A DNA stretch of 64,000 nt from Nocardioides sp. JS614. GTDB lineage: Bacteria > Actinomycetota > Actinomycetes > Propionibacteriales > Nocardioidaceae. The notes beneath the pieces were generated by a model that had not been told where the DNA came from, did not search any database, and saw only the letters and a list, made by a program, of their open reading frames with translations. Both the position numbers and the translations under genes were made by a program. The DNA is taken from positions 3,100,001 through 3,164,000 of the forward strand of contig NC_008699.1 in assembly GCF_000015265.1 (NCBI RefSeq), read 5' to 3'. Shown in pieces: positions 1-6,449 of the stretch (within the stretch, counting starts at the first letter, position 1; each line of letters starts with the position of its first letter).

Positions 1-475
1 CGTCGGCCTCGACCACCGGCATCGCCCCGGGCCGGGCGGTGAAGTCGCCGGGCTCGGGGACGACGGTGACCGCCTGCACCGCTCCCCCGGCCGCCACCCA
101 CGCCGGCCAGGCCCCGTCGAGCACCCGGACGTCCTGGTGACCGTGGTAGCGCAGCAACCACCAGGCCCGCGCCGCCGCGAGGCCGGACCAGTCGTCGTAC
201 ACGACCACCGGTCGGCCCTCGCGCACGCCCACGCGGCGCATCGCCGCCTCGAAGTCCGCAGGAGCCGGCAGCGGATGCCGACCGCCCGCGCCCGGCGGCG
301 CGGCCAGGTCGGTGTCGAGGTCGACGTACGCCGCCCCCGGGACGTGCCCGGCCCCGAACTCGGCCGGCCCGCCCGGCCCGCCCATCCGGTAGCGGACGTC
401 CAGCACCGTGACCGAGCCGAGCACGGCGGACAGCTCGGCGGCGGTGATCAGCGGGGAGATCAGGAGCGAAGGCAT
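1..475 (-). CDS. sseA: Sulfurtransferase (rhodanese family), C-terminus outside the window
   Basis: Thiosulfate or 3-mercaptopyruvate sulfurtransferase that moves sulfane sulfur to a thiol acceptor in the cytoplasm. The first 158 residues are visible and read from an ATG at 475. They contain the N-terminal, structural rhodanese domain: an LLISPLITAAELSAVLG start, VTVLDVRYR, then GHVPGAAYVDLDTDL and VVVYDDWSGLAAARAWWLLR, with the DGAWPAWVAAGG segment that precedes the linker. The catalytic Cys of this two-domain family lies in the second domain, which is off the window, so thiosulfate and mercaptopyruvate specificity cannot be told apart. It is divergent from tdk with 43 bp between the starts. 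It is a housekeeping-type gene and probably separate from the sulfur block at 9.6-20 kb. Confidence 0.85.
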   Translation of the reverse strand, partial: MPSLLISPLITAAELSAVLGSVTVLDVRYRMGGPGGPAEFGAGHVPGAAYVDLDTDLAAPPGAGGRHPLPAPADFEAAMRRVGVREGRPVVVYDDWSGLAAARAWWLLRYHGHQDVRVLDGAWPAWVAAGGAVQAVTVVPEPGDFTARPGAMPVVEAD

Positions 476-518
476 GGACCCATCCTGGCCGAGGGGTCGG
501 CGTGACAGGATTCGCCCC

Positions 519-1172
519 GTGGCTGAACTGCACTTCTTCACCGGCACCATGGACTCGGGCAAGAGCACGCTGGCGCTCCAGACCAACCACAACCACGCGG
601 CCCGCGGGCGGGTGGGCCGGCTGTTCACCACGCTCGACCGCGCCGGCGCGGCCACGCTGTCCAGCCGCCTGGGCCTGACCCACGACGCGATCGAGGTCGA
701 CCGGGACTTCGACTTCTGGCGCTACGTCGTCAGCTCGCTCACCCAGGGCGGCCGGATCGACTACCTGATCTGCGACGAGGCCCAGTTCTACTCCCGCGAC
801 CAGATCGACCAGCTCGCGAAGGTCGTCGACGAGCTGCAGCTGGACGTGTTCGCGTTCGGCATCCTCACCGACTTCCGCACGCAGCTCTTCGAGGGCAGTG
901 CCCGGCTGGTCGAGCTGGCCGACCGGATGAACGTGCTCCAGGTGGAGGCGCTGTGCTGGTGCGGCAAGCGCGCCACCCACAACGCCCGCACGGAGAACGG
1001 CGTGATGGTGGTCGAGGGCGAGGTGATCGTGGTCGGCGACGTCGACGCGATCGACGAGCCGCCGGCCGATGTTGCCTACGAGGTGCTCTGCCGCCAGCAC
1101 CACCGCCGCCGGCTCACCGCGGCCCGCGCCAAGGCGGTCTCGCTGGCACCGGAGCCGCTGCCGTTCGGGTGA
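519..1172 (+). CDS. tdk: Thymidine kinase (type II)
   Basis: Salvage enzyme that phosphorylates thymidine to dTMP with ATP in the cytoplasm. I start it at the GTG at 519, because the family begins with AELHFFTGTMDSGKST; the frame is open further upstream but that part overlaps the divergent sulfurtransferase and has no family similarity. The product is 217 residues, normal for the family. The P-loop GTMDSGKST is at residues 9-17 and the catalytic/Mg motif DEAQFY at 86-91. Late Cys residues (CWCGK near 150 and CRQHH near 198) fit the structural zinc site. The last 59 bases overlap the convergent EamA gene, which may mark the edge of an inserted block. Confidence 0.93.
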   Translation: MAELHFFTGTMDSGKSTLALQTNHNHAARGRVGRLFTTLDRAGAATLSSRLGLTHDAIEVDRDFDFWRYVVSSLTQGGRIDYLICDEAQFYSRDQIDQLAKVVDELQLDVFAFGILTDFRTQLFEGSARLVELADRMNVLQVEALCWCGKRATHNARTENGVMVVEGEVIVVGDVDAIDEPPADVAYEVLCRQHHRRRLTAARAKAVSLAPEPLPFG

Positions 1173-2130
1173 CCGCTTGCCGGGGTCCAGGCCGCCGATC
1201 GCCCTCTCGGACAGGTGGCTCGTCTCCCGCGTCGAACCGCGCGGCGGCTGGTCTCAGAACGACCCACATGGCGATCAGGACCACGACCAGGCCGACACCC
1301 GTCCACCCCGCGGGGCGCTCGCCGAGCACCGCCACCGCGAGCACGACCCCGACGACAGGCGTCAGGAACGTCCATGCGGTCAGCTGGTCGAACCGCGAGC
1401 GCCGGACCTCGACGAACCACGCCACCGTCGTACCTGCGGTGCCCACCAACGCTAGGAAGAGCAACGAGAGGACGAACCTGGGGGTCCACGCGATCGCCGG
1501 CGCTCCCTCCACGGCCATGGCGAGTCCCACCAGCGCAGCACCGCCGATCAGAAGGTGCCAACCCGTGAGAAGCACCGCGTCGACGTTCGCCAAGCGCCGC
1601 GACATGAGGGTCCCGGCCGTGACAGCCACCGCGGACAGCAGCGAGAGCATGGCGCCGCTGCCACCTCCGCCGGGTACGGCAACGAGGACGAGGCCGGCGA
1701 AGCCGACCACCAGCGCGAGGCTCGTGAGGACCGACAGCCTCTCGCCATAGAGCCACCATGCCGGCAGCAGGATCAGCAGAGGTTGGGCGTTGGCGAGCAC
1801 TGAGGCGGCGCCGGTCGTTCCCCCGGCCACCCCGGCGAACATGGCGGCGAAGGCGACGGTGACATTCATCAGCCCCAACCCCACGATCCAGCCCCAGTCC
1901 CGGGGCAACGACGGGGTCGGACGCCCCCGGGCGGTTCCCACGGCGACCAGGACGGCACCGGCGAGCACGGCTCGCAGGGCGGCGTACCACAGCACGGGCG
2001 CGTCCCGCAGACCCCACTCGATGGCCACGAAGCACGCACCCCAAGAAGCGGTGATCCACACCATCCGACCGGGCCGCGGCCGGTGCTCCACCCCGCTCGC
2101 CGAGGTGGCCCGCTGTTGCCGGTCGGCCAT
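1114..2130 (-). CDS. EamA/DMT-family permease
   Basis: Predicted ten-helix inner-membrane transporter of the drug/metabolite family; the substrate is unknown. The protein is 338 residues from the ATG at 2130 (MADRQQRAT). Residues about 20-290 are two repeated five-helix EamA units, the first holding WGACFVAIEWGLRD and the second the ERPAGWTGVGLVVVLIAMWVV end typical of the fold. The last about 45 residues are Arg/Pro/Ala-rich and probably disordered. A start at 2202 is open but would overlap csoR. It begins 7 bp after the csoR stop and is probably the last gene of the Cu-ATPase-csoR transcription unit. That makes a metal or metallophore substrate conceivable, but no residue shows it. Confidence 0.8.
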   Translation of the reverse strand: MADRQQRATSASGVEHRPRPGRMVWITASWGACFVAIEWGLRDAPVLWYAALRAVLAGAVLVAVGTARGRPTPSLPRDWGWIVGLGLMNVTVAFAAMFAGVAGGTTGAASVLANAQPLLILLPAWWLYGERLSVLTSLALVVGFAGLVLVAVPGGGGSGAMLSLLSAVAVTAGTLMSRRLANVDAVLLTGWHLLIGGAALVGLAMAVEGAPAIAWTPRFVLSLLFLALVGTAGTTVAWFVEVRRSRFDQLTAWTFLTPVVGVVLAVAVLGERPAGWTGVGLVVVLIAMWVVLRPAAARFDAGDEPPVREGDRRPGPRQAVTRTAAAPVPARPPWRGPR

Positions 2131-2137
2131 CGGGTTG

Positions 2138-2419
2138 TCAGCTCCGGACCAGGCGGGCGATCGCGTCAGCAGCTTCCCTGAGCTTGGCGTCCCGCTCCGC
2201 ACCGCCGGCTCGGGCCGCCTCGACGAGGCAGTCGCTCATGTGGTCGGCGAGCGCCGCCAGAGCGACGCCTTGCAGGGCACGTGAGGCCGCCGAGATCTGG
2301 GTCAGCACCTCGATGCAGTAGGTCTCGTCCTCGACCATCCGGGCGATGCCGCGGACCTGTCCCTCGATCCGTCGGAGCCGGATGACCAGGTCCTTCTTGG
2401 CAGGTCCTGGATTGCTCAC
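2138..2419 (-). CDS. csoR: CsoR-type copper-sensing repressor
   Basis: Small all-helical DUF156 transcriptional repressor that leaves its DNA when it binds Cu(I). The 93-residue protein has the Cys-His-Cys copper site at C35, H60 and C64, in the same pattern as characterised CsoR proteins, plus the DNA-contacting RLRRIEGQVRGIARM helix at 15-28. The Cys-His-Cys set argues for copper rather than nickel, formaldehyde or persulfide paralogues. It lies 80 bp downstream of the Cu-ATPase gene on the same strand. A GC-rich dyad typical of CsoR sites lies 75 bp upstream of that ATPase start (5361-5377), so the gene is probably regulated by its own product. Confidence 0.92.
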   Translation of the reverse strand: MSNPGPAKKDLVIRLRRIEGQVRGIARMVEDETYCIEVLTQISAASRALQGVALAALADHMSDCLVEAARAGGAERDAKLREAADAIARLVRS

Positions 2420-2499
2420 GGCGTCCTCCTCCGGTGAGCCGGGACGGCCGTCCGGACGGGGTGACGACCGACGACCATCCCGGCGTCGCTGCGACTTCG

Positions 2500-2664
2500 C
2501 TACTGCGCCACCGCGCCGGCGTACTTCGCCGGATCTGCCTTGAAGCTCTCCGCACAGTGGGTGGAGCAGAAGTAGTACGTGTTGCCGTCGTGCTCAGCGC
2601 TGGCCGCCGAGGACGCCGGATCGATGCTCATCCCACACACCGGGTCAGTGACCTTCTGGGACAT
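2500..2664 (-). CDS. Possible separate YHS-domain copper protein made from an internal start
   Basis: An ATG at 2664, in frame inside the Cu-ATPase gene, is preceded by CAGGAGGAGCCC, a near-perfect Shine-Dalgarno at ideal spacing. Translation from it would give a free 54-residue YHS protein (MSQKVTDPVCGMSIDP start; CGM, YFC and HC metal-binding residues). The same bases encode an EEQEEP linker in the full pump, so the SD could be a by-product of Glu codons. YHS proteins occur both as free small proteins and as fused domains. I see a plausible internal start; its use is inference. Confidence 0.4.
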   Translation of the reverse strand: MSQKVTDPVCGMSIDPASSAASAEHDGNTYYFCSTHCAESFKADPAKYAGAVAQ

Positions 2665-5286
2665 GGGCTCCTCCTGTTCTTCATCGCGCCCTACTTCCAC
2701 CACCGGGTCGGTGGCGGCAACCTGGGCGACGTCGGCTACGGCGCGCGGGGTGAACCCACGCAGCCGGTTGGCATTGGTCACCACGGACAGCGAGGACAGC
2801 GCCATCGCGGCCGCGGCGAGCATTGGACTCAGCGTCAGACCGAACGCCGGGTACAACACACCGGCGGCGATCGGGATGCCCAAGCCGTTGTAGATGAACG
2901 CGAACACCAGGTTCTGGTGGATGTTGCGCATGGTGGCCCGCGAGAGGTCCACGGCGGTGACCACTCCGGACAGCGCTCCAGAGATCAGCGTGATGTCGGA
3001 GGACTCGATCGCCACATCCGTGCCGGTGCCGATCGCCGAGCCGACATCCGCCTGCGCCAGCGCGGGGGCGTCGTTGATGCCGTCACCGACCATGCCGACG
3101 ACGCGGCCCTCGGCCTGGAGCCGCCGGACCTCTGCGGCCTTGTGCTCCGGCATCACCTCTGCCACGACCCGGCGGATGCCCACCTGTCGGGCGATCGCGG
3201 CGGCGGTGGCCCGGTTGTCCCCGGTCATCATCACCACGTCGATCCCGCGGGCCTGCAACGCGGCGACGGCCGCCGCAGAGCCGTCCTTGAGAGTGTCCGC
3301 GACCCCGATGACGCCGGCGAACCGGCCGTCCACGACTGCCAGCATCGGCGTCTTGCCGTCGCTGGCGAGCCGGTTGCCGTCAGCGCGATCGGCCGTGACT
3401 CCTGCGGCCGCCAGCATCCGGTGGTTGCCGACCAGCACCTCACGCCCGCCCACCAAGGCGCGCACACCTTGGCCCGTCACCGACCCGAAGGCCGTGGTCT
3501 CCGGGAGCTCCAGCCCGCGCTCGAGCGCTCCGGACACGATTGCCGTCGCCAGCGGGTGCTCTGAGGACCGCTCCACCGCGGCTACGAGCGTCAGCAGCTC
3601 CTCCTCCGTGAATCCTCCGGCGGGCAGCACATCGGTGAGCGCAGGAGCGCCCTTCGTGATCGTTCCGGTCTTGTCGAGCACCACGGTGTCGAGCTTGTGG
3701 GCCGTCTCCAGCGCCTCTGCGGAGCGGATCAGGATGCCCGCGGTCGCGCCCTTGCCGGTGCCGACGGTGATCGACAGCGGTGTGGCCAGTCCCAGGGCGC
3801 AGGGGCACGCGATGATCAGCACGGAAACGGCAGCGACGAGGGCGAAGACGAACGCCGGCGGCGGGCCGACCAGTGCCCAGACGACGAAGGTCCAGACCGC
3901 GATCGCGATGACCACGGGTACGAAGTAGCTGGAGACCTTGTCCACCAGCCGCTGGATCGGGGCCCGCGAGCCCTGCGCCTCTCGCACCAACCTGATGATC
4001 TGCGCGAGCATCGTCTCGGCGCCGACCTTCGTGGCGGCGTACCGGAACGTCCCTGTCTGGTTGATGGTGGCACCGATGACCGTGTCGCCGACCGTCTTCG
4101 TGACCGGGATCGGCTCGCCGGTGACCATGGACTCGTCCACCGCGGACCTGCCGTCCAGGACCTCGCCATCGACGGGCAGCTTCTCACCGGGCCGTACGAC
4201 GACGACGTCACCCACGACGACCTCGTCGATCGCGACCTCCATCTCCTCGCCGCCGCGAACCACCCGCGCGGTGCGGGGCTGGAGTCCGATCAGGGTGCGG
4301 ATGGCCTCCCCGGTCCCGGCCTTCGCCTTGGTCTCCAGCAGCCGGCCCAGCAGGATCAGGGTGAGGATGACACCGACGGCCTCGTAGTACACCTCGCGGG
4401 CATCCGCTGGGATGACGGCCGGGGCGAAGGTCACCACGAGGCTGTAGCCGAAGGCCGCGATGGTGCCCAGCGTGATGAGCGAGTTCATGTCCGCTGTCCG
4501 GTGGGACAGCGCCAACCATCCGGTCTTGTGGATGGGCCAGCCGGTGTAGAGGAACACCGGGGCGATCAGCCCCAGCTGGATGTAGTCGTTCATCAGCAGC
4601 GACGGGACCCAGGTGGCGCCGAAGAGCTCCTCCGCCATGACAGCGAACAGCACCGGAACGGTCAGGATCGCGCCGAGCAGGACCCTGTGGCCCAGGTCCT
4701 TGATCTCGGCCGCCCGCTCGCGCGCCTCCGGGTCCTCGGAGTCGCCGACCAGGTCCAGAGCAGGTGCCGCGACCGGGGCTCTCCCGTCGACGTGGTGATC
4801 GTGCTCGGCCGTGATCGGGTCGTGGACGTGGGCATCCGTTGCTCCCTCACCGTGCGGGCGGTCGGCCACCGCGACCGCGACCGCGACCGCGGAGCCTCCA
4901 TCCTCGTCAGCGCCGCCCACGACCCTGATGTGACCGCGGAGCATGTTCATGCCGCACGCGAAGGAGAACTCACCGGTCTCCTCAGGAAGGAACTCCACCG
5001 TCGTCGTCTCGTGGGCGGGCAGCAGCTGGTTGATCTTGAAGTCGGGGAACACCACCCGCGACGAGCAGTCCCCGCTCTCCTGCCGGTCGAACGACAGGCG
5101 CACCGGCATCCCGGCGCGGACCTCGACTGTGTCCGGGCTATAACCGCCCTTCACGACGACCGTCACCAGCTGCACGCCATCACCGACCGCAGCCCTGCTC
5201 GTCTTCTTCGGACCGAAGAAGAACCCGGCCAGCAGGGCGGTCAGTACCAGACCGCTGCCGACGACCAGAACATCAACGAGATCCAT
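2500..5286 (-). CDS. Cu(I)-exporting P1B-type ATPase with cupredoxin and YHS domains
   Basis: Heavy-metal pump that uses ATP to move Cu(I) out of the cytoplasm. The ATG at 5286 follows a GAGGAG ribosome site and gives 928 residues; about 750 is usual. Order: an N-terminal membrane anchor (1-25), a cupredoxin-like domain (about 35-125) ending in FACGMNMLRG, a His-rich linker, then the P-type core. In the core TM6 carries CPC (IACPCALGLATP), the phosphorylation site is DKTGT, the nucleotide site has SSEHPLATAI, and the hinge is GDGINDAPAL. YNGLGIPIA in TM7 and MALSSLSVVTNANRLR in TM8 are the P1B-1 (Cu+) signatures. The last 54 residues are a YHS domain with three Cys (C-G-M, F-C, H-C). No classical N-terminal HMA domain is present; the cupredoxin and YHS modules probably replace it. 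Confidence 0.9.
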   Translation of the reverse strand: MDLVDVLVVGSGLVLTALLAGFFFGPKKTSRAAVGDGVQLVTVVVKGGYSPDTVEVRAGMPVRLSFDRQESGDCSSRVVFPDFKINQLLPAHETTTVEFLPEETGEFSFACGMNMLRGHIRVVGGADEDGGSAVAVAVAVADRPHGEGATDAHVHDPITAEHDHHVDGRAPVAAPALDLVGDSEDPEARERAAEIKDLGHRVLLGAILTVPVLFAVMAEELFGATWVPSLLMNDYIQLGLIAPVFLYTGWPIHKTGWLALSHRTADMNSLITLGTIAAFGYSLVVTFAPAVIPADAREVYYEAVGVILTLILLGRLLETKAKAGTGEAIRTLIGLQPRTARVVRGGEEMEVAIDEVVVGDVVVVRPGEKLPVDGEVLDGRSAVDESMVTGEPIPVTKTVGDTVIGATINQTGTFRYAATKVGAETMLAQIIRLVREAQGSRAPIQRLVDKVSSYFVPVVIAIAVWTFVVWALVGPPPAFVFALVAAVSVLIIACPCALGLATPLSITVGTGKGATAGILIRSAEALETAHKLDTVVLDKTGTITKGAPALTDVLPAGGFTEEELLTLVAAVERSSEHPLATAIVSGALERGLELPETTAFGSVTGQGVRALVGGREVLVGNHRMLAAAGVTADRADGNRLASDGKTPMLAVVDGRFAGVIGVADTLKDGSAAAVAALQARGIDVVMMTGDNRATAAAIARQVGIRRVVAEVMPEHKAAEVRRLQAEGRVVGMVGDGINDAPALAQADVGSAIGTGTDVAIESSDITLISGALSGVVTAVDLSRATMRNIHQNLVFAFIYNGLGIPIAAGVLYPAFGLTLSPMLAAAAMALSSLSVVTNANRLRGFTPRAVADVAQVAATDPVVEVGRDEEQEEPMSQKVTDPVCGMSIDPASSAASAEHDGNTYYFCSTHCAESFKADPAKYAGAVAQ

Positions 5287-5360
5287 GATCAGCCTCTCCT
5301 CGTACGTGTGTTGACTCCGGCCCGCCGAGCCTCGGGCCGCCCCCACGTAGGTATATACCC

Positions 5361-5377
5361 ATACCCCCTAGCGGTAT
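5361..5377. promoter_or_regulatory. Candidate CsoR operator
   Basis: ATACCCCCTAGCGGTAT is an interrupted dyad (ATACC-N7-GGTAT) with C/G runs either side of a TA-rich centre, the usual form of CsoR operators. It lies 75 bp upstream of the Cu-ATPase ATG, where a core promoter would sit, in the divergent gap with the His-rich gene at 5532. The flanks (GTATATACCC and GGTATATG) are also AT-rich against a GC-rich background. With csoR in the same operon, this is probably the autoregulatory site. Confidence 0.65.
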
Positions 5378-5421
5378 ATGTCATTCAAGCGCACACAGAT
5401 GAGGATCCGACCGTGCGCCGG

Positions 5422-5437
5422 TGAAGATCTCATGAAG
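5422..5437. promoter_or_regulatory. Direct-repeat box TGAAG-N6-TGAAG, copy 1
   Basis: TGAAG at 5422-5426 and 5433-5437, 11 bp apart. The spacing of one helical turn is that of OmpR-family response-regulator sites. The same box recurs at 8381-8396 and 22539-22554. It lies 135 bp upstream of the Cu-ATPase ATG, upstream of the CsoR dyad, and 94 bp upstream of the His-rich gene on the other strand. Relative to the Cu-ATPase it has the same orientation as the other two copies have to their genes. Confidence 0.55.
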
Positions 5438-5531
5438 CACGGGCCGCCTACAGCAAACCTTCATCCCACCTACGGCCCTCCTCGACGTCGGTCGGAGAGG
5501 CTGAGGGTCAGGACGACTGGAGGAGGTCACG

Positions 5532-5780
5532 ATGTTCGAGTTCATCGGCGCCAACTGGATCTGGATCCTGGTGGCCGGCGGCATGGTCTTCATGCACCTC
5601 GGGCACCTCGGGCACGGCGGGCACGGCGGGCACGGCGGGCACGGCGGGCACGGCGGGCACGGCGGATGTGGTGGCCACGGCCGTCAGGGCAGCGCCGAGG
5701 AGGACCCCGCGGGCGTCCACGACGCCCATGCCCACCACCTGCCGGGGCCCGAGGCGCCGCGCCCCGACCCGGAGTCCTGA
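5532..5780 (+). CDS. Small His/Gly-repeat membrane protein
   Basis: 82-residue protein of no named family that I can identify. Residues 1-22 form one hydrophobic helix (MFEFIGANWIWILVAGGMVF). This is followed by MHLGHLGH and a run of GHG units encoded by six exact 9-bp repeats (5610-5663), then GGCGGHG and a second His cluster (HDAHAHH). A strong GGAGGAGG ribosome site fixes the start. The His-rich tail next to a membrane helix suggests a metal-binding or metal-buffering role. Its place opposite the Cu-ATPase, between a CsoR dyad and the TGAAG box, points to copper. It probably begins a short operon with 5802 and the remnant at 6055. Confidence 0.7.
   Translation: MFEFIGANWIWILVAGGMVFMHLGHLGHGGHGGHGGHGGHGGHGGCGGHGRQGSAEEDPAGVHDAHAHHLPGPEAPRPDPES
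5610..5663 (+). repeat. Six tandem 9-bp units inside the His-rich gene
   Basis: Unit GGGCACGGC repeated six times without a mismatch, encoding GHG-type tripeptides. Perfect repeats of this length can gain or lose units by slippage without breaking the frame, which would change the number of His residues. Confidence 0.9.
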
Positions 5781-5801
5781 GGGTTGAGGAGGTCTCGCGC
5801 C

Positions 5802-6053
5802 ATGGCCGGCCTACGCCGCGCAAAGAGGAGCGACATCGACAAGCAGCTGTCCAACTGGACGAAGCGACGCCTGGCCTCGTGGACGCTGTTCGGCCTCGCC
5901 GGACTCGTCGCGGCACAGCACCTGGTGGCGCATGCCGGATGGCGCCCCATCCCGATCCCGATGGGTTGGCAGGACACCCTGCTCGGGTATCCGACAGCCA
6001 TCGTGCTCGCGATCCTCGGAGGCATCATGCTCGACCCGAAGCCACGGATCTAA
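5802..6053 (+). CDS. Small two-helix membrane protein
   Basis: 83 residues from the ATG at 5802, chosen because GAGGAGG lies upstream at proper spacing. After a basic N-terminus (AGLRRAKRSDIDKQL) two hydrophobic segments follow, at about 27-45 (WTLFGLAGLVAAQHLVAHAG) and 62-78 (LLGYPTAIVLAILGGIML). It ends DPKPRI. Small proteins of this kind often sit in actinobacterial copper clusters, but no function is established. It is 21 bp downstream of the His-rich gene and probably co-transcribed. Confidence 0.65.
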   Translation: MAGLRRAKRSDIDKQLSNWTKRRLASWTLFGLAGLVAAQHLVAHAGWRPIPIPMGWQDTLLGYPTAIVLAILGGIMLDPKPRI

Positions 6054-6054
6054 G

Positions 6055-6400
6055 GTGCGCCACAACACCAGGGTCATCACGCTCACCTGGGGGCCCGACC
6101 GACCGCCTCAGTGGGTCACGATCGTCGGCGTCGTCGGGTTGGCTCTCGCCGAGCTGATGGCGGTCTTCGGCCTGCCCTCTGTTTGTCGACCTGCACGGTC
6201 CGTTGCACCGCATGGGAGTCATGGATCCGTTCTGCGGCGCACGCGGGCGGCACGGCTGACCGCGCAGGGAGACCTCGCCGCGGCCTAGCACCTAGCGCTA
6301 CAACCCATTCGGTGTCGTCGCGACCCTCGCAGCACTTCTCGCAACGCTGCGCCTGGGGATCGGCTTCACGACCACGTTGGTTCATCAGCTGACCGGCGGG
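6055..6400 (+). pseudogene. Decayed DUF2752-type membrane protein gene
   Basis: Reading from a GTG at 6055, one bp after the previous stop, gives VRHNTRVITL and a first membrane helix (WVTIVGVVGLALAELMAVFGLP). The coherent protein then continues in another frame from 6185 (VDLHGPLHRMGVMDPFCG), returns to the first frame at 6241 (TRAARLTAQGDLAAA), hits TAG at 6286-6288, and goes on from 6296 in the second frame (RYNPFGVVATLAALLATLRLGIGF). Joined, it matches the DUF2752 pattern: a Cys-Gly-Thr-Arg-Ala motif, GDLxxA and a YNP motif. Two frameshifts and a stop with local scrambling near TAGCACCTAGC make it inactive unless the assembly has errors here. The function of the family is unknown. Confidence 0.7.
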
Positions 6401-6449
6401 TCGCTGGATCCGTGCTCGGATCGCTACGCGGCAGCTCGTGCGCAAGCCG

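Noticed and set aside
137..505. 122-codon frame on the plus strand at the left edge
   Set aside because: It is the complement of the sulfurtransferase, whose rhodanese motifs are clear on the minus strand.
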